Shown: positions 12,242 to 23,869 of the stretch, piece after piece
Position numbering within the stretch: position 1 is the stretch's first letter
How the letters are laid out: the number at the start of each line of letters is the position of its first letter
Assembly: GCA_963970005.1 (NCBI GenBank)
Contig: CAXAMN010022695.1
Span: forward strand, 1,286,297-1,350,296
Origin: Durusdinium trenchii
Taxonomy: Eukaryota; Sar; Dinophyceae; Suessiales; Symbiodiniaceae
DNA length: 64,000 bases
Reading direction: 5' to 3'
Position numbers and translations under genes: made by a program
The notes under the pieces: generated by a model
The model's input: only the letters and a program-made list of their open reading frames with translations
The model's database searches: none
Told to the model about the DNA's origin: nothing

Positions 12242-14380
12242 TGACCACCAACAATCTGATTGGGCAAACCAAGACTGTCACTAAGTTCTTTCTGGCATCC
12301 TGGAAGTGATAGCGTATTTATATATATATATATGTGCACAATTATACATGATGTTTAATATGAATGATTAAAGTTAAAGCTATCTATATATCTGTTCAAT
12401 GGGAGTTCCTTGGCAACGTGAATATCAAGGCAATCATGGCAATCACATGCACAAAAGGGTTTCCTGCAAAAAATAAGCTCGCCCCGTTAAAACACACACA
12501 CACATTGAAGAAGCTTTCCTGCAAAAAAAAGCTTGCCCCGGAATGATGAGTTGTTCTGAGACTGATCGGAAGAAGTCCCTCACAGTGACCTCTGTCTCTT
12601 TTTGTGGTCGCACTGATCGATATCTTCGATAGGAGCAAGGCCAGAAAGAGGGCGGAGCACACTGGTCGTTGCTCAAGTTGGGATCACCTTCTTCACCAGT
12701 GAAAACCATAAGGCCCTGAAGTGATGATCGGATCAGGGATATGTGTTTGGCCGCACTGCTCCAGCTCCAGCGATCCTGCGATCCATCCTGAGGTGGCGAC
12801 TGTGTCAGGCCTTGAGGTGGCTACAGTTTCATGCTGGACATGCCCAAGGCAGGTCACTTGATTTGCCTTTAAACAAAAGGCAGTCTCTTCCTAAAGTTCT
12901 CATCTAGCAGCCATCGTGATGCCCTCGCGATGCTCCGCTTGATGTTCTCAGCTCGCCCACTTTCGCCACTCTCGTCGGTCTGTTGACCTCTCTGAGCTGT
13001 TTGGATCTACTTCTCAGTGCTCCTCCGTCGCTTCTTGAAGAATCGAAAGGTCGATTGCAGTCCCAAGGTCGATGCGTGTGCCAACAAGAACAAACAAACT
13101 CGCTTCAAAGGAACCTAGCAATACCTTTGCTCCCAAGCAGCTAAGTGACACTCCACACACCCTCAGGGACCTGGGACTGAAAAAGACACCAAATGGGCTC
13201 AAATTCAGCGGATCTCACAAGTCCATCTGAATGATACACTGCCCCACCTTTGGACCAATATCCAACAATGAAAGTGGATCTGAGAAGACTCTGATTCTCT
13301 GCAAACCGAGGGTTGTCCACCATTCATGCATACTTTGCTCAAGATTGGTCCCACATCCTCAGATTAAGAAGAACACCCACACCGACACCACCCAGCTTCC
13401 TGCACCGACACCAACCAGCCAATCAGACTACTCCCTGCGGCACGTGCCCGCCCGCCGCAGAACGTACCGCACAGAACGTGCCCGCCCGCCGCTGCCTTTG
13501 TAGCGGGAACCTCGGCCCAGCGAGGGGCAACGACAAAGTCCATTCAACAAAGCCTTTGTGACGGGAGAGCCCAACAAGCCTATATACCATCTCTCAGCTA
13601 TTTCGAGTAAACTGCTGCATTGGCATTGATCCCCGCAACAAAGGCACCAACTCTTGCCACACATCTCATTTTGGGCCACAGCACTGGGCGAGCGCACCGG
13701 GTTCCCCCCCTTCCAAAGTCACCGTCCCCTTGAGAGAATCAACCGAGCCACGAGGATGACGAGTCTATCGCTTCCTGGGACAGCTTCCCAGGCATGATCC
13801 GCCCAGACGAGACCTGATCCACTGCGGCAGTTCCGTGATCGGCATCTCGCCGGAGGCCCGAGAAGTACAGCGAAGGATGTCGGGTCACTCGGGGTCACCA
13901 AGATCCTGAGTGGGTCTAGACATGTCTAGACGAATTATGGAGGGTGCGGACGGAGGGCCCAGACAGGATTCTGGTGGCAAATGTTGAACATGCGGAGGGC
14001 TAAAGCCGTGTGATCCATGTTCAAAGCATGTCAGTGTTAGAAAACACAACCAACTATGCCGACCGGAGATGATCATCAAAACCGTGGTATAGCGGTCCAG
14101 TGGGTGGCCGTGTGATGTTTGCTACATCTTGAGCCACCCCATCATGTGCCATGTGCTTCGCATCAAGTAGGGAGATCTGGAACATGGTTTTCCCCCTGAG
14201 TTCTCCAAAACCATTGCTGGAATTCAACGACTTCGCAGTTCCGAGAGCTCTTTACCTTAAAGTAAACCATTTGTTCTACCGAATTCCCCTGTTGGAACAG
14301 GACATGCACCGCAGCCGTCGTGTGGACAGGAAAGAACGGTCCCATCAGCGGAAGAAAGAAAGACCTCAGGTGAAAGCATC
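12242..14380. other. Non-coding stretch with GC-rich patches
   Basis: Contains an (AT)n tract near 12318-12332. A GC-rich patch at 13438-13500 carries a 17-base near-direct repeat (ACGTGCCCGCCCGCCGC twice). Another GC-rich patch at 13720-13890 is open in several frames. No exon could be chosen with confidence. Confidence 0.35.
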
Positions 14381-14472
14381 ACCCTAGGGCTCCAAGTACC
14401 TCCTCAGAAGGTATTTGGAGCCTCTAAACCCACCCCAAACACCTTCTTAGAAGGTACTTGGAGCCCTAGGGT
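14381..14472. mobile_element. 92-bp MITE-like element with 20-bp perfect TIRs
   Basis: ACCCTAGGGCTCCAAGTACC at 14381-14400 is repeated in exact inverted form at 14453-14472. The inner parts of the arms (CTCAGAAGGTA versus TTCTTAGAAGG) also pair imperfectly. Diverged relatives sit at 2311-2385 and 58033-58067. Size, perfect termini and multiple copies fit a MITE or a dinoflagellate introner-type element. No target-site duplication is evident and no splice sites were proven. Confidence 0.7.
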
Positions 14473-14949
14473 CAAGCAAGTCCACCCCAACCAGCAGTTC
14501 CAGCAGTTCCTGCTTTTCAGTCCCATCCCGTCAGTGGACGGACACCTGGACATACGGATACGTGGGTCACCCGGGTCCCGGTCGGCCGGTTTGGTCCGTC
14601 CAGAAGCTCTGCCCAAACACTGTCTGCCAGGATGCTGCGAGGGACTCAAACTCCAAGACATGCAGCTTGCCATCCATCTGAAAGGAACTGGAAAACACAC
14701 CGAGAGAGAGAAAGAAAGAGAGAGAGATTCCAACCAACGCGACAGCAAATCATGAATATATCATTTATATCATGAAATAAGGTGATGAATCTGATTGAAC
14801 GTTCTCATTGACCCTGCTGATGTTTGGCCAACGCGCACATGAGGACTTTGCCAACATGGGTGGCTGCAGGGTAGTTTTGAACGTCCAAAAACTTGCTTTT
14901 CTCAGGAGGTACTGTAGATCTGAAGGCCAACTTCCTGGAATACGGAAAA

Positions 14950-15435
14950 TCACTTGATTTTGGAATCAGACTCCACAACCCAAACTGCGTCCAAATTCTC
15001 AGGCTTGATGAAGTAAATGGAGGGTTGCGCAACACATTTTACAAGATCGCTATCTAGAAAGCACTGGAAGTCCAGTTCTGTGAGCATCGGTTTGCCGATG
15101 GTTGTGCCCCGAAAAGCTTCTTGGCCATGTTTGGTGGACAGATTCTTGTAGCAATTGCAGGTGCGTGCCAACCACAACTGACAATACGACCGTAGCATGA
15201 ATATAAAACTGGTATAGAAATCGCACATGAATAGAACTTGAGAGGTACCATATAGAGATCCATAAAGTACAATCGGTAGAGTACTGGGGGGCAAAAACAT
15301 GCAAAAACAAAGCGTCAAACAGCTGACGATGACCTCCATATTCAACTCAGCATCGAAAGGTGCCGCTGACCTTTTCCAAGTACTATGTTGAATATCAACC
15401 CGCTTGCTGTTAGGTATAGAAAGAACGTGTTGCAA
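14950..15435 (-). CDS. Candidate coding segment, unknown product
   Basis: A 161-codon open minus-strand frame. The C-terminal third has the most natural protein composition (LTELDFQCFLDSDLVKCV, then SIYFIKPENLDAVWVVES). The middle part is hydrophobic and could be a membrane segment or intron. It lies just downstream of another minus-strand candidate (15490-15686) and may belong to the same transcript. No family recognised. Confidence 0.28.
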   Translation of the reverse strand: MQHVLSIPNSKRVDIQHSTWKRSAAPFDAELNMEVIVSCLTLCFCMFLPPSTLPIVLYGSLYGTSQVLFMCDFYTSFIFMLRSYCQLWLARTCNCYKNLSTKHGQEAFRGTTIGKPMLTELDFQCFLDSDLVKCVAQPSIYFIKPENLDAVWVVESDSKIK

Positions 15436-15489
15436 TCAACCCGGAAAGGCTGGAACATGAAGCTGCAGGTTGCAACATCCCGCAGCAAC

Positions 15490-15686
15490 TTAACTTCCTA
15501 TCTGTTCATCAAGTTCATCTCCCATGGACACCACGTTCTCCAATACGAAGAAATCAAGTGGTGACTTCCCACTCAAGCCGTCGAGGGTGCAAGCGTCAAA
15601 CGCTTGGATTTCCGCAGAGCGGGCCACCGGTGGTCTGAGGTCGCATGACTCCCGCAATTGCAAATAAGTGTTGTTTGCTTTCCAAA
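15490..15686 (-). CDS. Candidate exon with ENV-like motif
   Basis: The last 60 or so codons of a longer minus-strand open frame have a coding-like pattern (VARSAEIQAFDACTLDG, then LDFFVLENVVSMGDELDEQ). FFVLENV resembles the glutamate-containing ENV motif (motif IV) of C5-cytosine DNA methyltransferases. The PCQ motif and other methyltransferase motifs were not found nearby, so this is only a weak resemblance. The upstream part of the same frame (to 15957) looks less coding and may be intron. Confidence 0.25.
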
Positions 15687-17515
15687 GAGGTGGATTATGG
15701 TGGTCTGAATTGCTTAGATGTTCCTCTTTGCTGGTTGGAACCCTGATGATTTGGAGGTAAGTCACAGAAACGTTGCCCTGTCCTTGTGGAAGCTTCATGG
15801 ACTCTGGACAAAAAACACGTTGCAAAGTAACATGAAATGGGTAATCCGCAAGAGAAGTGTCTCGATATTTTTGCAGTTGATGCATGGCTACAACCCTGGC
15901 ATGAGAATCCAGGCGAAACCATGCCGCCGAGAGTCGAGAGAATGCAGAATCGATCATTGCCCGGCATACTGCATGTCGTTGCCATGATCATGTTGGTGCT
16001 TAGCAAAACAATACATTTAGACGTCCTTAAAGAGTTTGCCTGGGCCAGCTGTTGAATGTGTGAGTTGCAGCAGCCTTGACCATTTCCTCCGGTGAGGTCA
16101 TGGTTCACCCTTCCTGGCTAATCTGTTAAGTTCGAACGCGGGGACCCACGAGATGGTCCTCAGTTGACTGTGCCGGGTGTGTGAAGGGTTTTCTGAATAC
16201 AGGTGCGTCTGCGCAAGCCCTGTGCACCCTTCCTCGCTCCGAAAACCGCCTCGAGTGGCACTCCATCCACGTTGCAGGCACGGACCTGGAGGTATTTCGG
16301 TTGGGGATGGGTGAACTCCCTGCAGCTCCGGGGGTGGAACCAATTCATGGGGAAGAAATGGATACCCCCTGTTGGCCCCCGAGCTGTGTCTCCCGAGCTG
16401 GAAGCTGGAGCCACATGCTAAGCTGGCTAGCTCGGTAAATACATGCAAGTACGGAGAAAACCACATCCACCTCGGAGGAGCTTGGTGTCTGGACGCACCT
16501 TCCGTCTACGGCGTATAGGTGCCGCTTCGCGGACGTGGGTGAACGACGTGGGTGGACTTCAAAGCGAATAAAAACAGTGGAGGCTGGTGATGTTCACTGC
16601 CTTACAAGCCTTACAAGTGATATTCTCGGTGCAATTGACCTTTTCCAGGCCTAAGCGACCTCAAGCCAGGGGATCAAGTTCGGTCATTTTGAAGAATCAG
16701 GTAATTTGATGCTCATTCTTCGTGGACCCAATAATGGACTCATAGAGACCTTGTGCTCTTGATTCAATGTGTCATTGAAAGGTCGGGCGATGATTGGTGT
16801 ATGACGTCTCATGTGTTGCGTGGTTTGAACCAAGTCCTTCACCACTACGTCGGTGTCACGCGCCCGCAGTATGGGCTCGTCCCGGGCTGTTGAAACCGTG
16901 CACCCGCTCGCTGTGTCTCCCCGGGTCCTCGGTGCTCGTCCACACAGTCCGGGGCGCCCGGCGGCACGGCGAGCGTCGAAGTTCCACAGGGTCACGCTGC
17001 TGGGAGCCTCCTGACGCGGTCGGTGGTGGGAGTCGGTGGGGACATGGAGAGACGGAAGCTGACAGATCTGGGCAAATCACGTCATGTATATGGAACAATA
17101 ATATAAATATAATTCTAATTGGATGCTATTGGCTATTGGTATATAACATGATCTAAAAGTATGACCCCTGCTGTCACCCAAGCATCCAGAAGTGGAATTC
17201 CTTGACCAGATTCTTTCAATCCGTACCCCTATCCAAGTAGGGAATCAAGAGACATGGCAGCCAAGCTTGGTTCCTGAGACATGCGATCTTCTGTTGCGAT
17301 TAGTTTGATAAGGACTAACCTGGCATTGAACCTGTCATTTGTGTTGAGAAACTGCATCAAAAATAGGAATCCACAGCATGAGCCCGTGAATGTAGCGAAA
17401 GTCTCACAACCCAAAAGGAGTCTTGTGTGCCTAATAGTCTTAATTCTGAACCGTTTCCAAAACGGGAAGAATCAAGAACCGAAGCGGACGTGAAACCACT
17501 GGTTGGCTCCCCCCG
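15687..17515. other. Mostly non-coding stretch
   Basis: A GC-rich island at 16840-17000 is open and protein-like on both strands (minus: RDEPILRARDTDVVVKDLV; plus: RAVETVHPLAVSPRVLG), so it could hold an exon whose strand cannot be decided by eye. The rest shows no gene-like feature. Confidence 0.35.
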
Positions 17516-17638
17516 TTAGAGTACCCACCGCTTCGGACGGGCCATGTTTTGGACCTCCAGTGGCACAGCGTCGCGCAGGAGGTAGGTACAGCTGGCAAAG
17601 AGATCCTGCGCGAGCCAGGACCGCGGAAGTTCCCGCTC
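17516..17638 (-). CDS. Candidate exon, unknown product
   Basis: A 40-codon minus-strand segment with high G/C at third positions and a convincing sequence (SWLAQDLFASCTYLLRDAV, then PLEVQNMARPK). GGGGAG before the CGG codon is acceptor-like (phase 0). Two donor-like sites exist: GTCCAA after the codons for AVPLE, and GTGGGT after the codons for ARPK. If no donor is used the frame ends at TAA, making this a last exon. Directly upstream lies a dispersed repeat (17663-17762), consistent with an intron. Confidence 0.42.
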   Translation of the reverse strand, partial: ERELPRSWLAQDLFASCTYLLRDAVPLEVQNMARPKRWVL

Positions 17639-17662
17639 CCCAGGCCCAAGCAGAAACAATTC

Positions 17663-17762
17663 TGGTTGGAAGCCAATGTGGCTGGCTTGAGATCCTTTAC
17701 ATAGGAAGTATCTCTTTGGGGAAAGAGACAGTTGTTTCTGGTTGGGACTCGGTTTCCAGGAA
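17663..17762. repeat. Dispersed repeat, copy 1 (partner at 35683)
   Basis: Shares with 35683-35780 the blocks CTGGTTGGAA, GGCTTGAGAT (GCTTGAGATG in the partner), CTTTAC, TTTGGG, then TTGTTTCTGGTTG and GGTTTCCAGG, in the same order and spacing. The two copies are diverged, which indicates an old dispersed repeat of roughly 100 bp. Confidence 0.55.
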
Positions 17763-18537
17763 GCTATCAACTTACTGCTTTCTTGGCTGCCAGGCAATGG
17801 TGGGATTGTCACAGAAACGGTGGGTAGCATGATGGTATCGAAGCTTTGAGATGGATCAAGGCAGCCGCAAACACGAGAACGAGAGCGAAAGAACGCTTTG
17901 TGTTTTCCACCTTTCAATCTTCAAGCAGTACAACTACGACCCGGCTTAGCTGTGGCACGTCTGCTACTCACACTGCATCCTGTTCCATCTACATATTTAT
18001 CTGCTTAACAGTTGCCTCGGCCTTTACCAACCTGTTCAAGCCATTGAGAATCATTGTGTTGGATTACGAGCAAACTTGCTTTTTGCACACACAAGGTATA
18101 AACACATGCTTTAAGGTTGACGGAATCAAAGCGCTATACTTTGTGTAATATATATTTATATTATTTAGTGTCATATGTGTACCTACAGTCACGTCTGGGT
18201 ATGTTGCTGATTCTTATGCTCTTCGTTTGCCCAATGCACCTGTTGATACACTCCCTGGAATGATCATCATGGATATGGAATATAATTAGGCCCCTGGAAA
18301 GCAATTTTTTCTACAAGCAGGTGGTTTTATACTTCCATGCTTCTGATGACTCGGAGACTGTCCTTCTATACCATGGTAATTGCTATCTCCCAACCACCGA
18401 GATGTCTCTTCCAACGTGCTGCCGCGCTGCCGCACCGTGTGTTGGGTGTTCGTTCAAGTGGACCATGGACAATGGCCCATAGGGTGTGGATTCCCGTCCA
18501 TCTTGGGTCCATGGCCCGCCAATTCGATATGCATGGT

Positions 18538-18563
18538 AGGTTTTAGGGTTTTAGGGTTTAGGG
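18538..18563 (+). repeat. Interstitial telomere-like repeats
   Basis: TTTTAGGG, TTTTAGGG and TTTAGGG follow one another at 18541-18563. TTTAGGG is the telomere unit reported for dinoflagellates and plants. The tract is short. Imperfect inverted sequences (GGACCAT, GGGTGTGGA, CCATC-TTGG) flank it at about 18459-18507 and 18565-18617. Confidence 0.65.
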
Positions 18564-18782
18564 TTCCAAGGATGGGTGTCCATGGATCTCCACTCCACAC
18601 CCAGGACCGATGGTCCAGGTGAAGTCGTCTACCGTGGACATCGCCAGGACATGATTTTCGCTGCAAAGCAGTGTCTTGGAGTACATCTTCCCTTTTTTAT
18701 GTTCAGCAAACATAAGGAAACGATACTTGAACAACACATGATTCTCCTCAACAAGCAACAGTTTCCCACTTTTTCCCCTGTC
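18558..18782 (-). CDS. Candidate gene, exon 3 (unknown product)
   Basis: The third exon of a proposed minus-strand gene. GGCCAG followed by GAC supplies a phase-0 acceptor. The frame then stays open for about 74 codons with a G-rich first position (KLLLVEENHVLFKYRFLMF, MYSKTLLCSENHVLAMSTV). A GTAGAC donor-like site follows AMST, so the exon may end earlier than the in-frame stop at 18558. The intron separating it from exon 2 would be 90 nt (18783-18872). The opposite strand is also open over part of this range, with a weaker codon pattern. Family unknown. Confidence 0.4.
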   Translation of the reverse strand, partial: DRGKSGKLLLVEENHVLFKYRFLMFAEHKKGKMYSKTLLCSENHVLAMSTVDDFTWTIGPGCGVEIHGHPSLEP

Positions 18783-18872
18783 CTGGCCCAAAAGACCTTC
18801 CAGGTGATGCAAAAGGCAACTTCAGCTGCCGGAGTGTCCCACTTTGAAGTCCTGAAGTCCAGTTTTTCCCAC

Positions 18873-18971
18873 CGTGTCCTCGTCTTTCATGGCGAGGCCC
18901 TGCCAGGGCACCAGTACCACGAAGATGCCCTCGCCGTGGCAAAATGACCGGCCGAAAACGACCACGTTGAG
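18873..18971 (-). CDS. Candidate gene, exon 2 (unknown product)
   Basis: Thirty-three codons, nearly all ending in G or C, reading LNVVVFGRSFCHGEG and then FVVLVPWQGLAMKDEDT. The borders are TTCCGGTAG before the exon and GTGGGA after it, both phase 0. The hydrophobic VVV/FVVLV runs suggest buried beta strands of a soluble domain or a membrane-proximal segment, but no family is recognised. It joins exon 1 (ending 19171) through a 199-nt intron. Confidence 0.45.
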
Positions 18972-19170
18972 CTACCGGAAGTCGCGGAGCCACTGGGCTT
19001 CAACCCAAATTGCTGATGGCCCTGTTAACCAATTGTGTTCTCTCCCCTCTGGTGATACAGCCGCAAACAGTCAGTCACCCATTGACCAAAACCATTTCTT
19101 TACCATGGTTGGTGAAATCTTCTTCATCCAGGACTTCGTCAAGATCGTGGATATTATGTCAGGAACTCAC

Positions 19171-19233
19171 CACGCTCCACACGGCCGCGTCCGTGGGAAT
19201 CTCCAGCGACACACCCGTCCCCTCAGGTGAAGC
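19171..19233 (-). CDS. Candidate gene, exon 1 fragment (unknown product)
   Basis: SPEGTGVSLEIPTDAAVWSV reads with G/C-ending codons and stops exactly at a GTGAGT donor in phase 0, which matches the phase of the next exon. The true 5' border is not clear. The codons preceding Ser read Q-A in the same frame and an upstream start was not found. Confidence 0.4.
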
Positions 19234-19239
19234 TTGAGC

Positions 19240-22200
19240 AACGCACCGACACGATAAACGAAGTGATGTGGCCATGTAAACTGGCAACATGCACCTTAAT
19301 GATACAGATGTTATATCTTTGTATAGTGGGAAACAATAGCACAAATACCTTTAAAATCCTCTAAACCTGTAACGTTGCATGCACAAACGCATCACCTGTG
19401 TATATGTGTTTATTTTTCTGGGAGGCGGTGGGCATGCGACCATGGCGCTTTGGGATAATATATATGTATATAAAACACCTACCCGGAACATATGCAAACA
19501 AACAACTCATAACCACTCAGGGGTGCATCCAAGGAGGATTTTGTTGCAACTCTCCAAGTATAAGAAGCAATTATTGTACATTCCCGAAGATTCCTGAACA
19601 CTATACAAACCTACAAGCATCTCAAAAAAAAAACACCAGGCGTCCAAATGCCGCCCCCTGTCCACGATTCACGGCCTCCTCCGAGGTAGACAAGTAGAGC
19701 AAAGGATGGGGATGGCCTCAGCAAAAAGAGTGTGTCCTCTATGTTCATTTCGATTGACGATCTCTGCGTTAAAGGGAGCCCTTTAAAAGGGATCCAAAGT
19801 TGAGTGTATTGCATTCAGACTCTTTACACAGGGTTGGTCATGATTGACCTCTTTCATCGGAGTTCCACAATCGGTGCATGCTCAGACAACGGCGTTGATG
19901 CTGGAGTGGAGGGCTATTGCCCACTCGTCACGTGGAGCTCAAATATGTTTGCTATGGTTTCACATACATATACCTTTATTATATTCACACAATTTCACAA
20001 ATGTTCATTTCCTAGAATTCAATGATCACACACACAATCCTTTGTAAGGTTATGTGTGTTGTTGGGCCAGGAGGGCTGGTTTGGTTGGTTTGATTTGGTT
20101 GGCTGCCTGGCTGCTTGTTCGTTGGGCTATGGCTGCTGGTCACTAATGGAATCCATCAAGTCGGCTCAACAAATCAACACGGATCATGGAGACAATGAAG
20201 GAATCAAGGAGATCTTGCCGAGTTGGCGTTCTCCATCAACAACGAAAGTTTGTGGATTTGGGGTACATTCGACTCCCATCATCATCATCTGATCCCCGCC
20301 ATACGACATCGTACGACCACATCCCCAGCCTGCACACTGCGCAGCTGCTGTGACAGGCACCTGCATGTGCTGCATGTGACATGGCTTGAATAAAAGGCTT
20401 AAAAAAGGGTCAACCCAAGGGTGGGAAACTCCATATCTTGTGGTTCATGACCTTTGATGAATCCACTCACAAACCCCATGCTTGTAAGTCATCTACAACT
20501 ATTGGATCGAAGCAACTGTTTCTGTCTGCAACTTTCACATGCTTGCATCAAAATTATTGATTTGTTTAATATTGCATTAGGAATGTCTTTACCTTGGCAT
20601 TAGGAATGTCTTTATTTGTTAGACATGTGTTCAGGAATTTGCAGGTATGAAAAGAACTGTTTGGCAGCCAGGAATGTCTCACTACCTTGTACTTTTGGAC
20701 GCTGTTTTTAGTGTCCATCCTGATGTGCAGCTGCTTGGCCCGGCATAGCTTTAGGGTGACCGACCTCAAGGTCGAAGAAGGGCACAACTCCCAACCGGTT
20801 GGAAATCACCAGGCAACCGACCATCGGCTCGTGAAACAAACAGCTCTACCGACGGACCGATCTTGTGGCAACCGACCGTTGCTGTTTCGTTCTTTTGCCC
20901 AGTCTCTTACACTCCAAAAAGACATGGAAGTCCAGTTCAGCCTCTGTTCATTCTAGAGTCTAGAGGATTTCATGGCCTGGAAGGGAATGCCATCCACGTA
21001 GCCATGATAGTTTCAGGGAGTGTAAAACTGAGCCATCTGAGGTAGATCCAAGGCCTCTGCATGGGGAGGGTCTGCCAACGGATGACTGGGGTGTAGACGA
21101 TGTTCTTCTCAACATTTGAGCCACATCAGTCAAAACCAGGCCTCAAAGAATTGTTCATCGATCATCCTCACCTTGCACGCAAAAGGCGAGGCAAAAGCGA
21201 TTGCACAAGGTTATTTCTTTACTGACAAAAGCCACAGGCTGGCAGGATGATGGTGCATATTCTCTTCCTGTTGCGTTCATGAGTTCAGGGGGGGGGTCGT
21301 GCAGGGGTTATCTCGCAGTCCTTAAATAGATGGGAAAACTTCAAGCCACATACGCTGTACGATACTGTGGCAGAAACATGTACATCACTGAGTAGCCAAG
21401 GTAAAAGAACACCCGAAGGACAACCCGGACCCACCAAGCTATCCATCCAGATATTGGGCTTGTATTTGAATAGGGGGACCTCCCAACAAGCTTTTTGGTA
21501 TTCTGCCTTGTTCCAGGAGGTCTTTGGGTGGTCTCCCTATGAAACATACACACCCATATGAGTTCAAACATGGTCAAACCATCTTCACAACACAGTCGAT
21601 CTTTCATACCGCGAACTTCCTGGGACCTTCCTGCCCAGTCTTCAAAGCTATGACCTGAAACCATGTACCACCTGATTTCGACTCAGTGGGTTGTCGACTC
21701 AACAGTCGACGACTCATGGACCAGGACCAGGTAGATCTTCAGATCGATGGACAGGATATGAGGAAGGACTGGAGTCTCCACACGGACTGGAGTCTCCACT
21801 GGACTTTCATAGTCAGTTGACTGTTTGAGGTGGAAATCTCCAGTGTGATCACTAAGACTCCTTCATAGATCCGGATTTGCGGCCTCTTGCCACTCCAGTG
21901 TCATCACCAGTCGGCCAAAGCAGCCGTCCTATCGGTGGGGATCCATTCGGAGGGGGGTCTTCTGGGGGAAGATCGATCAAGCAACTTGGGTAAGACATCA
22001 AGACATCGACCGGGAGGTGACCCATTTGGCATAGACCGGGACTCCACCATTGGGTGGATTTGATTGATACTTTTAAGGGATACCAGCTTCAAAACACGGA
22101 CGTTCCAATTACAAGTAGATGGGGTGCCTTGAAGGGTACTGGGCGTGCTCCATCGAGTCTACAGACAGACCAACTCTGCTCCTCTAAGCTTTGGGAAGAC

Positions 22201-23236
22201 AGCCACGGACTTCATTTACGTACAAACTGCTTGGATCCCGTTTTAAGAACAAAACAGTCTTGGGTTTGTATCTTGTGACCCCAAATAAATGCTTTTAGAC
22301 ATAGGTGAATTACCTCTTGCAAAATGTCAGGAGATGTCAGGAGCACCAGTGAGCACTAGTGAGCACTGCGGGTTCAGCGCAAGTTTTGGTGAAAAAAAGA
22401 CCACTTGACCATCTTGTGGCAGAAGACAATCTTGCTAGTTGAATCTGAAGTGCTTCATTCCGAGATCCACTGGCCCATTTGGCCTCCACCCACCTCTTTT
22501 TGGACACTCCAACCCACTCCAACCCGGTGCATCCACTCCACCGGGCAAGGCTTCGAGCTTCGAGTGCGGTGGGGTGGGCTGACAGACTGGTATACCTTCT
22601 GAGGAGATGGTTTTTGAAACTTAGATGAAAAAACACTTGTGTTCCGCCTGCAATCCATGCCCCATCCTGACCCCCCCCAAAAACATGGATTCGATAAGGA
22701 TCATAATTTGGAAGGGTGGGTCGTCCCAACTCCGGGTCGGGTCATTTCGCTCCGTTTTTTTCGAATCTGGTGCAGCCGGGAACTTCACGGGACCCGTCAA
22801 TTGCAATGGTCGCGCGTCGTGGTATACCGGTCACGTCGCTTCAGTCCCTCTCCCAAGTACTTCCCGGGTCAGTCGGGTGCGTCCCGGGATCCTTCGCTTT
22901 CATTTGGGTCACCAAGTCTGGCAGCTTTTCTGTTTGAAGTCCCATGGCAGCCTGTTGGCGACACGTATGTCGCAAATGCGCAACGAGGCACGGGCTGATG
23001 AATTTCCTAATGGGCTAGTTGGATGTCAAAGAAGTTTGCCAAATCTCTAATTATATATATGCGTATGCTAAGCCAATGGTAGCTTGATAGAAAAGAAGCA
23101 TTACTCTCAGCAGTAGCATCAACCGCTGACCTCAAATTCACACCTTCCTTCCACAGAAAACACTCAGCAGTAGCCCCCAGTCTAAGGAGTCCCTTAGGCC
23201 CTTGCATCATTTCATGATTTTTTGAGTGTCTTAAGT
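19240..23236. other. Non-coding stretch
   Basis: No gene supported. Small local duplications only, for example GGACTGGAGTCTCCAC twice near 21769-21801. The 130-codon minus frame at 22337-22729 and overlapping plus frames carry no motif. Confidence 0.35.
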
Positions 23237-23587
23237 TCATGCACTGCCAAGTGCCCGATCAATCGGATGCTGGGCCGTGGAACCCACCTCTGCATGCTGG
23301 GCCCTGGAACCCACCCACGTGCCGCGTTGACTAGCAGGGCGACCTAAAATCGGGGTCACCTGGACAACCCTCGGTGACACCGACACCCACTCGGCCCCCG
23401 GGACCCGGCGATGGCGGTCACGCTGTTTTTCTTCCAAAAAGGAAAAACGATCGCTGGTCGTGACGCTCGACCTTTCAAGTTGCTGCGAAAGCTTGGAACA
23501 TGCCTCATGTAGTAGCCATCCTATGATGCTTCTTCGTTTGCAAAGATCAAAGCCTTCATGTCCCATATTCAGGGTATTACTGTACAC
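23237..23587 (-). CDS. Candidate exon, unknown product
   Basis: A 116-codon open minus-strand frame. The stretch from about residue 8 to 75 looks coding (LLHEACSKLSQQLERSSV, FSFLEEKQRDRHRRVPG, EWVSVSPRVVQ) and is charged and helical in the middle. A GTGACC donor-like site follows VVQ, after which the composition changes. No motif assigns a family. Confidence 0.3.
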   Translation of the reverse strand: MYSNTLNMGHEGFDLCKRRSIIGWLLHEACSKLSQQLERSSVTTSDRFSFLEEKQRDRHRRVPGAEWVSVSPRVVQVTPILGRPASQRGTWVGSRAQHAEVGSTAQHPIDRALGSA

Positions 23588-23869
23588 GGAATGCAGGTAC
23601 GTTTTGAACTACGGAACATGGAGCCTGCTGGCAATTTCGGTGGTGGCCAGCAAAAAGGATGACCGCAGGATCTCAGAGTGGCCCCAAAGAACGAGCTAAG
23701 GAAACATCCTGATGCTATCCGATTATCAGCTATCTGATGCTATCTGGTATATGCGAGACTATATATGTAAAGGTGCTATTCATCGTATATTCTATCACGT
23801 TCCGGCGGCTTAAAGGACAGGTCCAATCCGCTGCTTCGTCCAGGATGCAGGTCTAAAGAAGGGCATGTG

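Noticed and set aside
14121-14140. CTTGAGCC (reverse GGCTCAAG) near 14.13 kb and GGCTCAAG near 37.0 kb as spliced-leader relics
   Set aside because: Isolated octamers without an extended leader match, start codon or element end; expected a few times by chance.
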